Part shown: positions 52,000 to 62,544 of the stretch, piece by piece
How positions within the stretch are numbered: position 1 is the stretch's first letter
How the letters are laid out: each line of letters opens with the position of its first letter
DNA from: Ichthyophis bannanicus
Taxonomy: Eukaryota; Chordata; Amphibia; Gymnophiona; Ichthyophiidae
Direction of reading: 5' to 3'
NCBI GenBank assembly: GCA_033557465.1
Contig: CM066031.1
Span: 172,019,043 to 172,083,042 of the forward strand
DNA length: 64,000 nucleotides
Made by a program: the position numbers and the translations under genes
Notes under the pieces: generated by a model
The model's database searches: none
Told to the model about the DNA's origin: nothing
The model's input: the letters and a program-made list of their open reading frames with translations, nothing else

Positions 52000-53040
52000 G
52001 CCCAATATTCAAAGGCATTTACACAGTTTAGAGACCTGTAAACTGTGAAAATGCCCCTAAGCGGGATACTCAGCAGCCCTAACACTGAATATCTCAGGCT
52101 ATCGCAGCTATATGCCCCGGTGCTAACCGCTTAGCATCAGAGCGTTTCAGGGGGCATTCCGTAGGCGATTCCCAAGGATAACCTGTGTTGTGATTTGACT
52201 AGTTTATAATTGCTGTTTGTGTTTGTGCTTTTTTCCCTATCTTGATTGATCCCTAAATATTTGTATACTCTGTCTTGCTAATTGTATTTTGTAATTTGTC
52301 TCGATTAGATTGTGAGCTCCGTTGAGCAGGGACTGTCTCTCCTACATGTCTGTACAGCACTTTGTACATATGCAGCGCTATATAAATGCTAAATAGATAG
52401 ATAGATAGAGATAGATAACCAGTCAGCGGCGATATTCAGCTGCTGCCAGTTATCCCTCGGTGGCAAACATTAGGCGCAGTAAAATCTGTCCTGGTTAGCT
52501 TCCGGCTTCTGTAGCTGACCCAGATATTGTGTGTCAGTGGCCGGATAAGGCCCCGGCATTGAATATCCGGGTTTAATGTTCAGCGGCGATGGCTAGGTGC
52601 TGTAATCATGCTAGCCGCTGCCGCTGAATATCGGCACCTAAATGACTAGGTGGCACCGAGCTTTAAACTCAGATATTCACTTCTGGGGCCATATCCAGGG
52701 TCTAGCATTGAATATCCAGGTTAACTGGATTGCCGCAAAGCTAACCAGGCAGCCGTAATATGCAGCCGCTCCCCGATTAGCTTCTACAGCAACAGTTAGG
52801 CCAGCGTTTACCGCACCTGACTTTCATTGCGTGTTGCTAACTGGACAGCGGCTCAGTATCACCACTGTCCGGTCAGCGTCAAGTGCCTCTCAGGAATACC
52901 CCTGGCATGCCTGATGCTAACCAGCTAGCATTGGGGTGTTCAGCGGCGGCACCCACAAATATTCAGCGCTGAATATCCCACTGAGAAGCATTGACCCGGT
53001 TTGCAGGTCTGCAAACCGTCTACGTGCAGCTGAATATCGG
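52000..53040. repeat. GATATTCAGC-type palindromic repeats with L2 tail inside
   Basis: Repeated modules GGCGATATTCAGCTGCTGCC, GAATATCCGGGTTT and GCCGCTGAATATCGGCACC, in both orientations. An L2 3' end (52230-52420) with a (GATA)n run interrupts it. Family seen also at 26036, 33690, 54560, 58200, 59800 and 61440. Confidence 0.65.
52230..52420 (+). mobile_element. L2 3' UTR with (GATA)n
   Basis: ATTAGATTGTGAGCTCCGTTGAGCAGGGAC then AGCGCTATATAAATGCTAAA followed by GATA units, read in pieces; the standard L2 3' tail. Confidence 0.8.
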
Positions 53041-53181
53041 GCTCTGTATCTTTGAATTGTGCTTTGATATTGTATTCTTATGATGTATCATTACTGCTTG
53101 TATTATGTTTTGTGAACCGTTTAGGGTTGGACTATGTCTAAGGAAGGCGGTGTACAACTACAACATCACATCACTTGACGT

Positions 53182-54245
53182 TGAAACTTGGGGTAGAAAT
53201 TGGTTGAGTGGGAGACGACAAAGGGTACAGGTAAATGGAGCTCACTCTGAGAAGAAGGAGGTTACCAGTGGTGTGCCCCAGGGTTCTGTCCTTGGTCTGA
53301 TTCTTTTTAACATCTTTGTTAGTGATATAGCGGAAGGGCTGTCGGGTAAGGTTTGCCTCTTTGCGGATGATACTAAAATCTGCAATAGAGTAGACACCCA
53401 GGAAGGGGTAGATAACATGAGGAGGGAACTAGCTAAGCTTGAAGAATGGTCTTGAATTTGGCAGCTGGGATTTAATGTTAAAAAATGTAAGGTCATGCAT
53501 TTGGGCTGCAGCAATCCAAGGGAGCAATATAGTATAGGGGGTGAAGTACCTTTGTCCACTAAAGAAGAGCGGGACCTAGGCGTAGTTGTGTCTGATGATC
53601 TCAAAGTAGCTAAACGGGTAGAAAAGGCAACAGCAAAAGCTAGAAGGATGCTTGGGTGCATACGGAGAGGAATGGCCAGCAGAAGAAAGGAGGTGATAAT
53701 GCCTCTTTATAAGTCTTTGGTGCGACCTCATTTGGAGTATTGTGTGCAATTCTGGAGACCGCACCTTCAAGAGGATATAAACAGACTGGAGTCCAGTACA
53801 GAAGGTGGCTACTAAAATGGTTAGTGGTCTTCATTATAAAGCATATGAGGACAGACTTAAGGATCTTAATATGTACACCTTAGAGGAAAGGCGGGATAGA
53901 GGTGATATGATTGAGATGTTTAAATACCTCTGTGGCATAAATGTACAGAAGGAGAGCCTCTTTCAATTGAAAGCAAGCTCTGCTACAAGGGGATATGGGA
54001 TGAGGGTGAAGGGGGATAGATTCAGGAGTAATATGCAGAAATATTTCTTTACGGAAAGAGTGGTGGATCCATGGAATAGTCTCCCAGTGGAGGTGGTAGA
54101 GATGAGGACAATATCTGAATTCAAAGAAGCATGGGACAAACACAGAGGATCTCTAAAGGAAAAAAGGGGACTGTTGTAGTTGTTGATATGGAAGGACAGA
54201 CTAGATAGGCCATGTGGTCTTTATCTGTCTACATTTTTCTATGTT
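53182..54245 (+). mobile_element. CR1 LINE 3' part (family A)
   Basis: 5'-truncated copy encoding [34 protein letters not shown] and CLFADDTKIC, thumb and C-terminal block; a TGA at 53453 and frameshift near 53800 break it. Strong similarity to 38046-39060 read on the opposite strand. Confidence 0.9.
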
Positions 54246-54590
54246 CAGTGGCACCATCTATACAGATAGCACAACTGAATACAGGAATGATATGAAACCA
54301 TCTAAGTTAGATGTTTCAAATTACACATCCTCCTGTGGCTGAATGTCAGCCTCACTTTATATAAGATATTTTTAATATTGTCTAAATATTTTTAATGAAA
54401 ATCTGGGGGGAAATATTCAAAGATTTTTACGTGGGTAAATGAATGGGTATCTGCATAGAAACATACATTCAAAATTACACCTCCACCCCCCCTAAAAAAA
54501 ATTAAGGGTAAAGCTATGTGTGTTCTTTAAAAGGGGTGGGGTTAGGTGGGTGGGGTAAGTAAGCATGGAGATTTTGAGCCACCGTTGAAC
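54246..54590. other. Intron sequence, nothing recognised
   Basis: AT-rich, without named features. Confidence 0.4.
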
Positions 54591-54595
54591 TTTAG

Positions 54596-54985
54596 AACCA
54601 AATATTCAATGCCGGGGCCATATCCGTGCCCCGGCATTGAATATCCCGGTTGCCCTGATTGCGATGAAGCTACCGGGCCGCAGCGATTTTCTGTCGCTGC
54701 CCAGTTAGCTTCTGTGGCTAATGTTGGGCCAGTCTTTAGGGTGCCTAATTTTCACCGCGTTGCAATAGCCATTGTACTATTGAGCCGCGGCCTGATTATT
54801 GCCGGGTGCCACCTCCGCTTCACCCCTGGGATGCCAGCTAGCCTCAGGGCATGCAGCGGCCACACCCGCGGATAGTCAGCAGCACTCACCGTATTAGTGC
54901 TGCTGAATTCCCAGTCAAGGGGATTAACGGGGTTAGTAGGTCTGCTGACTGTGTTAATCCTTTTAAATATCGGGCCCTTTATTTT
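54596..54985. repeat. GATATTCAGC-type palindromic repeat
   Basis: AATATTCAATGCCGGGGCC and GCCCCGGCATTGAATATCCC form an inverted pair at 54600-54650; GCCACACCCGCGGATAGTC modules follow. Ends near TTTAAATATCGGGCCC. Confidence 0.6.
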
Positions 54986-55455
54986 CAAATCTCTGCATAC
55001 CTTCATGCATCGACTAGGCACTTGACTCTCTGCACATTAAAATTATGTGGGTACGAATATACCTGATTTGTGTGCATCTACCAAATTTTCAAAGGAAAAC
55101 TCACCAAGGAATTTCCCTGTGAAAATAGGCTTGGGCTTGCAGTCCCTTGGGTACCCACAGGACTGCAAACTCATTAGAGAGGCGCAAAAATGTTACTCCC
55201 TATTTGTATGGGGTGGTTTTGTTTCATTTTAGTTAATTCTTTGCATTTGTGTGAAAGAAAGCTTTCACCATTATCCTGTGCTGGTGTTAACAATAGTTAA
55301 TCCTTTTAGTGGTTGTTCAATCTACCCCTTTAGCGCCATACATCCTGCTTCTAGAAGGATCTGGAAGTGAAAACTAGTGCCGTTTATGAATCCTAGTAAT
55401 AATTGGTTATGTAGTAGTGACCTTCATTCAAACTAGATCACAATGGGCACATTTC
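54986..55455. other. Intron sequence, nothing recognised
   Basis: No repeat or exon recognised. Confidence 0.4.
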
Positions 55456-56098
55456 CGACATCGATGAGTAGGCCCTCTGTGCACCCAGTCGGAACTGGAT
55501 ACACAGAGGGAGCTGCGATTCTGATCCCGCGGGGCATGTCTAGCCCCGTGGGATCAGAATCATGACCAGGCCTGTACATACACACCGGGGCCCCAATTCA
55601 GTCCAGCCTGCATGTACAGGCCTTGCCAGGATAGCTCAGTCAGGGCTTTTCAATGGAGCCACAACACCATGGTGTCTGGTTGCCATGGCACCGCGGCGCC
55701 ATTGAAAAGCTGCAATTCCCAGTCGCTGGCTGCAAAATTGCTTTCCCCGCAGCCCGACCCCCGATCTGGTCTTTTGAGGCCAGGGTCAGGTTGCGGGGAA
55801 TGTCCTCTGCCCCCACCCGCCCCTTCCGCGCCCCAGGCCCACCATCCCCCGCTGACTAGGGGAACTTATTCCACCTCCAAGGTGGAATAAGTTCCCCATT
55901 CAGGCTGCCATCCCCGGATGTGACGGGCTGACATTGGAATCGGCCCTGTACGCCCGGGGTCGACAACCACCACTGCCCACCCTAATGCCTCCCCCAATCC
56001 GCCCCTTTCCCACCCCCGTCTACCTTCCCCGTACAATGCGGGGGAAGGTAGACAGGATCAGGAAGGGCCCGAATAACAGGGATGGACGTCCCCTAATG
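55456..56098. repeat. GC-rich palindromic repeat, copy 2
   Basis: Reverse-ordered counterpart of 28778-29450: GATCCCGCGGGGCATGTC, GGCCTGTACATACACACC, the CCATGGCACCGCGGCGCC block, GGAACTTATTCCACCTCCAA with its partner, and AACAGGGATGGACGTCC at its right end. The right end is about 20 bases from the exon D acceptor. Confidence 0.75.
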
Positions 56099-56120
56099 TG
56101 CTTTCTCTTTAATATTCCAG

Positions 56121-56234
56121 AAGTATTCATACTGCTACTTGCGAAGGAAAGCTCTGGAAGGGCATTTCTGGAGTCTGAACTACATGAAAGCTATCAGAGA
56201 GAAAAGGGAAGATGGACAAATTATTATTAGCTAA
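56121..56234 (+). CDS. Host gene exon D, terminal coding exon (37 codons plus stop)
   Basis: The acceptor CTTTCTCTTTAATATTCCAG ends at 56120. The phase-0 frame from exon C continues as KYSYCYLRRKALEGHFWSLN, then YMKAIREKREDGQIIIS and TAA at 56232-56234. Basic and aromatic in composition. A stop right after a short open exon and no donor nearby suggest the last coding exon. The 3' UTR is not clearly defined; the first AATAAA I see is near 57080 inside a SINE. Protein family not recognised. Confidence 0.7.
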   Translation, partial: KYSYCYLRRKALEGHFWSLNYMKAIREKREDGQIIIS

Positions 56235-56864
56235 ATGCAATAGTATAAAGTGCTGCAAATGTTTCAAGTCACCGGCAGAGGGAATTTAAGCTCACATCAA
56301 ACCCCCAAATTTCTTCTTTTAGCTCAGGACTCCTACTGCCAAGCTTCCGCTCTCAAGAGAAGTTGTTTATCACTGTTCTAAACGTTTTCTGTTGGGCAGG
56401 AATGACCTCTGACCTATTTCCATCTCATTCCACAGCAACGGGGCAGTAAGAAGCTCAGAAGGAAGTGGCGTTTTATTCAAAAGACATTTCAACAAAGAGA
56501 AGGAAAATAGTCATGTCTTGATTTCGGTTACTTATCTTCCATGGGATATGCGCACAGAGATCCCAAGTCGACCAGTGGAATAGACTAACTCACCAGTCTA
56601 CACAGGAAAGCAGATGTAAAGAGGACAGACTTCTTTCCTGGTTGTTCCAGACATGCATTGCCGTTACCACACCCAAGGGAGATTCCTTTTATTCTTTCCA
56701 GAAAGTCTGTGGGTTGTCTTCTATTGCCATATGATATCGAAGCATGTCTATGCGTGCTTGTGCCATCTTCCTCTCTCATGCTGCCCGATCAAACATGCTT
56801 CTCTTGTTTGAACTGTGCCTAACTATCCTGATGAATGGTCCACATCCTTTTTTTGTTGGTCCTC
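56235..56864 (+). other. Probable 3' UTR and flank of the host gene
   Basis: No repeat seen and no AATAAA. It may be the 3' UTR of exon D or intergenic. Confidence 0.35.
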
Positions 56865-57100
56865 CTCTGCATCTGGGGGTTAGAGCAGTAGACTCAGAAC
56901 CAGGGAAATTAGGTTCAGTTCCCACTGCCCTTCCTTATGACCTTGGGAGAATCACTTAACCCTCCACTGGCTCAAGTACAAACAGAGATTGTAAGCCCTC
57001 TGGGGACAGGGAAATACCTAGCGTACCTGAATTCAATTCATCTTAGGCTACTAGTAAAAAGGTAAGAACTAAATTCAGCAAATAAATTCTTCTCTGATTT
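56865..57100 (+). mobile_element. tRNA-derived SINE
   Basis: GGGGGTTAGAGCAGTAGACTC (A-box region), AGGTTCAGTTCCCACT (B-box) and GACCTTGGGAGAATCACTTA, then GTAAGCCCTCTGGGGACAGG and AAAAAGGTAAGAACTAAATT. Related to 51605-51795 at its head but with a different 3' part. Confidence 0.75.
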
Positions 57101-57477
57101 TCATGCTTTCCATCTCATCACTTTCATCACTGACTTTTGCCCCCATGTGCTCTGTCTTCATTCTGCTGATCTTCAGTCGTGCGCATCTTATACCGGCATC
57201 ATCAAATGTCACAAGTTCAAAAGGTGCTTGAGGTGCTGAGTGCATCCAGTTCTCGACAAGGACCACAATGTCCTGGGGAAGGACACTTTAGCGTGTCTTA
57301 GTGACACTATGACACTGTTGTTTAACTTTGGGATTTTGTTTGATTTAAAAGATTTGAAGGCACCTAGATCCAGAGAACTTTGATCAAATGATACGGACTC
57401 TTGCTATCAGACAAGAGTTGCATTTTATGAAGCCAATATTCAAAAAAGCTGAACTCCTAATCTTAGGAACCTAAGGG

Positions 57478-58160
57478 TCTCTTTTGCTAACAGTTAGCAC
57501 ATGCTATCTGCAGGACTGATGGTATCATTAGGCAAGCTAGGCATTGCCTAGCAGTGACCCTCTGGGGGGGAGGCACCCATTGCTACCACTGTCGCCCCCC
57601 TTGTGACAGGCAGCAGCAACAACCCCGTGGCGCTTACCTTTAAACTTTGGCGTCGCGGGGCTAGGGTTGTCAACTGACTCCAGATGCGCCTGACAGGCTT
57701 GATCCAGTCCTGGGTTTACCCCATTGCATGCAGGGACTTGTAGTTTTCCATTTCCTATGGAGTGCAATGGAGAAAGTAGAACTAAATGTCCCTGCATGCA
57801 ATGGGGTAAATCCAGGACTGGATCAAACCTGTCGGGCGCATCTGGAGCCAGATGGCAACCCTACGCGGGGCTGTTTGCGAAGGCTCCTCAGACACCAGGG
57901 TGTCGGAGAGGGTGTGGAAGCAAACAGCCCTGTGGCACTGAAGTTTAAAGGTAAGCGCCGTGGGGCCGCTTGTGCCCATTACTACTGCACGTCCCGGAGA
58001 GAGGTGGCTGCGGTGGCAATGGGCGCCGGAGGAGGCGCAAGCAATGAGGTTTGCCTAGGGTGCCTCATCTCCTTGAGCTTGCCCTGCTCTGTCTGCCTCA
58101 AAACCCATAGGAATAAAATGGGCAACAGATAGTCCACGCTAATTGTTAGTAAAAGGGGCT
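57478..58160. mobile_element. Small nest: TTTT(A/G)CTAA-type element > AGGCAAGC element > MITE
   Basis: Outer ends GGTCTCTTTTGCTAACAGTT and AATTGTTAGTAAAAGGGGCTC are inverted. Inside, about 57528 (TTAGGCAAGCTAGGCATTG) and about 58080 (GAGCTTGCCCT) delimit a second element with inverted GCGCTTACCTTTAAACTT arms (57630 and 57940). The 202-bp MITE lies in its centre. Confidence 0.65.
57662..57863. mobile_element. 202-bp palindromic MITE, copy 2
   Basis: TAGGGTTGTCAAC and complement TAGGGTTGCCATC ends, a perfect 8-bp duplication CGCGGGGC (57654-57661 and 57864-57871), and near-palindromic interior (CCTGCATGCAATGGGG arms). Same length as copy 1. Ends resemble those of the 60172-61302 element, so both may use one hAT transposase. 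Confidence 0.9.
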
Positions 58161-58199
58161 CTAAGTTAGGTGCCTACATTTATCCCCTATTTTCAGCCA

Positions 58200-58440
58200 A
58201 ACTTAGAGCCTACGGACCCAATATTTGTGTACATGTAAACCATGTAACTGCCGCTGAATATCCACGATTATCTCCCTTACACGCCCAAATGTTAACTGCT
58301 TAGCATCGGGGCGTGTTGGGGCCATTCTGGGAAGGAGCGGGGGTGGTGACCAGCGATAACCAGGCAGCAGAGATATTGAATGCTGCCTGGATAGCGACCT
58401 GCAGTGAAAAGATAGGCGAGGAAAACCCTCACTGTCTTTA
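58200..58440. repeat. GATATTCAGC-type repeat, left part
   Basis: AACTGCCGCTGAATATCCACG and CAGCAGAGATATTGAATGCTG; continues after the CR1 at 59141-59180 and again at 59784-59920 beyond the foldback. Confidence 0.6.
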
Positions 58441-59140
58441 AGAATGCTAGGTATGATAAGGAAAGGAATGGAGAATAAAACAAAGGATATTATAATGCCT
58501 CTATATCGTTCCATGGTGAGACCGCACCTTGAATATTGTGTGCAATTCTGGTCGCCATATCTTAAAAAGGATATAGCGTTATTAGAAAAGGTTCAGAGAA
58601 GAGCCACCAAAATGGTAAAGGGGATGGAAGGATACTCCTATGAAGAAAGGCTAAAAAGGTTAGGGCTCTTTAACCTGGAAAAGAGACGGCTGAGGGGAGA
58701 TATGATAGAAGTCTATAAATTAATGAACGGAGTGGAACGGGTAAACGTAGATCGATTGTTTACTCTATCAGAAAATAGAAAGACTAGGGGACATGCAATG
58801 AAGCTACAGGGTAAACTATTTAAGACTAATAAGAGAAAATATTTTTTAACTCAATGTGTAATCAAACTCTGGAATTTGTTACCGGAGGCTGTAGTAAAGG
58901 CTGTTAGTGTAGCTGGGTTTAAAAAAGGTTTGGACAAGTTCCTGGAGGAAGGGTCCATAAACCATTATTAAAAAGGGACCCAGGATATCAATGCTTGACC
59001 CAGTACAAGCATTGCGGAACCTGTGTCTTTTGAGGAAACTGCTAGGTACATATGACCTAGATTGGCCACTGTTGGAAACAGGATACTGGGCTTGATGGAC
59101 CTTGGTCTGACCCAGTATGGCATATCTTATGTTCTTAAGG
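58440..59140 (+). mobile_element. CR1 LINE 3' part (family B)
   Basis: Encodes [56 protein letters not shown] and the C-terminal block to EEGSINHY (58971), all in one open 175-codon frame, then the 3' UTR to TTATGTTCTTA. The least damaged family-B copy here; 5'-truncated. Confidence 0.9.
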
Positions 59141-59194
59141 CGTAGGAGCTAACCGGGAAGCATGCAATATCTCTGCTGCCTGGTTATCTAATGC

Positions 59195-59771
59195 ATCAAA
59201 AAGAGAAAACTCCCAAACGAATGACTTACAATATCACATGAAAAAACAAAACAAAGTCATTACCATATGAACCATGAGTTCTAATTCACCATTTCAAAAT
59301 TATATAAAATATTTTATTGTCGGGAATTACCGGCATGAGAGAGGGAGAAGAAAAAGCTCCCCCCTCCGTGCCGGTCAAGCCCTTTTATTGAAGTGATCAA
59401 AATTCATAAAATGTCAAGTGATTCAAATGAGTGTGAACACACTTATCTGTAAACAGGCAATGTCCATAATTCAAAAGCAAGGGGACTAATATCCAAAACA
59501 CGACATGCATGTTGGATATTAGTCCCCTTGCTTTTGAATTATGGACATCGCCTGTTTACAGATAAGTGTGTTCACACTCATTTGAATCACTTGACATTTT
59601 ATGAATTTTTATCACTTCAATAAAAGGGCTTGACTGGCACGGAGGGGGGAGCTTTTTCTTCTCCCTCTCTCATGCCGGTAATTCCCGACAATAAAATATT
59701 TTATATAATTTTGAAATGGTGAATTAGAACTCATGGTTCATATGGTAATGACTTTGTTTTGTTTTTTCATG
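59195..59771. mobile_element. Foldback element with 260-bp arms
   Basis: Arms 59237-59496 and 59512-59771 are reverse complements of equal length with only a handful of mismatches and no indels, around a 15-bp centre. The 14-bp direct repeat TGGTTATCTAATGC flanks it (59181-59194 and 59770-59783). A 42-bp stretch (59195-59236) belongs to the insertion but is not mirrored. No ORF. Confidence 0.8.
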
Positions 59772-59929
59772 GTTATCTAATGCGGCTTCTGGTGTGTGCA
59801 GCAATCCCCAGATATTCAATGCTGTGGCCGCATATGACCCTGGCATTGAATATCCAGAATTAGCGGTCGGCGGGCACGGCTATGTGCCATAGTGGCACAT
59901 AGCCTGCCTAATTAAATATCAGGCCCTAC

Positions 59930-60171
59930 ATTTTCAGCTGAAAATTCACCTAACTTTAGGAGCCTGAAAGTTATGCTTATAGATTTAGGCCTATCATTCA
60001 TTTGCCTAGATTTATGAGCCAAATACTGAAAATTAGTGCTAGGGCCTAACATTTTTCCCCACCCTAAATCCATTTCTGTTGCTATCCACTTTTTAGGCTG
60101 CTCAGTTTAGGAGTTTAGTGAAATTTTGAGTATAAATTTAGGTACTCAGCCCTAGTAAATTTTGAAAGAGG
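59930..60171. repeat. TTTAGGAGCC-type repeat, interrupted
   Basis: CACCTAACTTTAGGAGCCTG, TTTAGGCCTATCATTCATTTGCC and TTTATGAGCC. Its other half is at 61303-61450. A second copy at 61848-62042 and 62376-62420 is interrupted by CR1. Confidence 0.6.
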
Positions 60172-60364
60172 TAGGGTTGCCAACCGGCCGGTTTTCAGCC
60201 GGCCTGGCCGGTTTTTCTATGGCCAGGCCGGCTGCCGGCACAGACGTAAAACCGGCCATTGAAAAGCCAGTTTTTTGCTCTGGCCGCAAGATCGGGAGCG
60301 GCCAGAGCAAAAAACCGGCTTTTGTGCCGAAGTCCGCGGCGCGAACGCGATTCCCCATAGCAGT

Positions 60365-60702
60365 GCAGCCGCTGCTTCTGCTTTGTACAGAGCAGCGGCT
60401 GCAATACACTTACATTGAAAACTAAAGATAAACTGTGTAAGGAGCCCTCCGGTCATCGCAGAGCCCGAGGAAGTGATGTCATGGGGGCGGGCTCCTCACA
60501 GGTTGTCTTTCCTTTTCAAATTAACTTTAGCTGCAATAAAGTTAATTTGAAAAGGAAAGACAACCTGTGAGGAGCCCGCCCCCATGACATCACTTCCTCG
60601 GGCTCTGCGATGACTGGAGGGCTCCTTACACAGTTTGTCTTTACTTTTCAAAGTAAGTGTATTGCAGCCGCTGCTCTGTACAAAGCAGAAGCAGCGGCTT
60701 GA
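60365..60702. repeat. Inverted repeat, arms about 165 bp
   Basis: GCAGCCGCTGCTTCTGC ... TTCAAATTAACTTT and its complement around the centre AGCTGCAAT (60532-60540). GAGCCCGAGGAAGTGATGTC and partner are part of the arms. Confidence 0.85.
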
Positions 60703-61195
60703 GCAGAGGGGGGAGGGAGGGGGGGGTGATGGTGTGAGTGAACCAGCAAGGGGGGGGGGGGGTGGGTGTGAACCAGCAAGGGGGGGGGGGGTGTGAGTGA
60801 ATCAGCAGGGGAGGGGGGGTGATGGTGTGAGTAAACCAGCAGGGGAGGGGGGGTGAGTGAGTGACCCAGCAGGAGGGGTGAGTATGTGACAGGGGGGTGG
60901 GTGAATGAACCAGCAGGGGAGGGGGGTTGGTGTTAACCACCAGGGGAGGGGGGTTTGAGTGAGTGAACCAGCAGGGGAGGGGGTGAGTGAGTGACAGGGG
61001 GGTGGGTGAGTGAACCAGCAGGGAGGGGAGGGGAGGGGTGGTGTGAGTGAACCAGCAGGGGAGGGGGGGTGAGTGAGTGAACCAGCAGGGGAGAGGGTGA
61101 GTGAGTCAGCGGGGGGGGGGGGGGTGAGTGAGTGAACCAGCACTGAGGGGGGGGGGTGTGAACCAGCACTGAGGGGGGGTGTGACTGAATCCTTG
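60703..61195. repeat. G-rich minisatellite
   Basis: Irregular units GTGAGTGAACCAGCAGGGGA followed by G-runs of 6-12. Capable of G-quadruplex formation by sequence. Proline-rich frames on the minus strand are repeat artefacts. Confidence 0.9.
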
Positions 61196-61439
61196 GTAAT
61201 TTTTGTGGGTGGGGCTGGGGGCAGGGCAGGGGTGGGACTGGGGGCGGGGCAGGGGTGGAGCATGGTGTCGGGTTTTTCTCAGTGAAAAAGTTGGCAACCC
61301 TAGAAAGAGGCCAATTAATGAGCCTAACTCTCAAAGTTGGGATCCTATACTCTTTGGGTCTGATATTCAAAAAAGAGCTGAGCTCCTAAATTTTTGCTCA
61401 CAAGTTAAGCTCTTAAATTAATTGCACACTATTTTCAAC

Positions 61440-61847
61440 CAAATTTAGGAGCCTAACGGGGGCATATTCAAAAACATTTATACGGTTTGCAGACCTACAG
61501 ATGGCATAAATGCCACTCACCACGAAACATCCCCTACTAATCGGGTAAAAGATCCTGGTGCTATCCAGATAACACCCGGGTATTCTGTGGGTGGATTGGG
61601 CTGGTACCGGCAGCTATTTGGCTAGCACCAATATTCAGCTGCTGACTGCACAACTAAACCGCATAAAGTTAGGGCAGGTAAAAGACTGAAAATCTCTGCT
61701 AACTAGATTGCAAAACAACAATCCGGCCAAATCAGATATTCAGTGCCAGTTGCTGGATATACACCAGCGCTGAATATCCGGGATTCATTTAAAGTGGCAG
61801 CGGCAGCCGGCTGTTTTGACGGCGCTGACCGCCACCGCTGAAAATTG
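61440..61847. repeat. GATATTCAGC-type palindromic repeat
   Basis: ACCAATATTCAGCTGCTGAC, CAGATATTCAGTGCCAGTTG and CGCTGAATATCCGGGATTC modules. Confidence 0.6.
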
Positions 61848-62042
61848 TTATGCTTATAAACTTAGGCCTGCCATTCATTTGCCTAGATTTATGAGCCTAG
61901 TGCTGAAAAGCAGTGCTAAGCTCCAAACGTTCCCCCCCCCCCACCTCGCCCTAAATCCATCCCTTTTGCCATCCACTTTTATGCTCCTAATTTTGAGTAA
62001 CAGGTTAGGCACTCAGCCCCAGTAAATTTTTTTAGAGGCCAA
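61848..62042. repeat. TTTAGGAGCC-type repeat, second copy
   Basis: TTATAAACTTAGGCCTGCC ATTCATTTGCC, then AGTAAATTTTTTTAGAGGCC. Collinear with 59970-60171. Confidence 0.6.
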
Positions 62043-62375
62043 TAAAAACATAAAATATGCCATACTGGGTCAGACCAAGGTCCATCAAGCCCAGTATCCT
62101 GTTTCCAACAGTGGCCAATCTAGGTCATACGTACCTAGCAGTATCCCCAAGAGACACAGGTTCCGCAATGCTTGTATTGGGTCAAGCATTGATATCCTGG
62201 ATCCCTTTTTAATGATGGTTTATGGACCTTTCCTCCAGGAATTTGTTCAAACCTTTTACCTTTACTACATCCTCCGGTAACAAATTCCAGAGTTTGATTA
62301 CACGTTGAGTGAAAAAAATATTTTCTCTTATTTGTCTAAAATAGTTTACCCTGTAGCTTCATTACATGTCCCCTA
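62043..62375 (-). mobile_element. CR1 3' end (family B)
   Basis: Reverse of the family-B terminus: CATACTGGGTCAGACCAAGG, CAGTGGCCAATCTAGGTCAT, to GTAGCTTCATTACATGTCCCC. 5'-truncated. Confidence 0.85.
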
Positions 62376-62420
62376 GCATAACTCTCAAGGTTAGGAGCAT
62401 AAATCCTTTGAATATCAAGT

Positions 62421-62544
62421 CCTTTGGAAATTGATCCCGATGCTTTTTTAATTTTATTTTTTGGATTTGATTACTTGCCTTGCCAAACCTGAACTCAGAT
62501 GATGAATTTCATTTCCGAACAGTAGGTTTTGATAGCCTACATTC
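62421..62544. other. Short unassigned intergenic stretch
   Basis: Nothing recognised. Confidence 0.3.

Larger units (their letters stand above)
60172..61302. mobile_element. hAT-type non-autonomous element with hairpin and G-rich minisatellite
   Basis: Ends TAGGGTTGCCAAC and complement TAGGGTTGCCAAC, with a perfect 8-bp duplication GAAAGAGG (60164-60171 and 61303-61310). The interior has inverted GGCCGGTTTT motifs (60187-60260), a hairpin with arms of about 165 bp (60365-60531 and 60540-60702), and a G-rich minisatellite (60703-61195). No transposase. Confidence 0.9.

Noticed and set aside
60641..61370. Proline-rich minus-strand frames resembling extensin or wall-like proteins
   Set aside because: Pure consequence of the G-rich minisatellite inside a hAT element.
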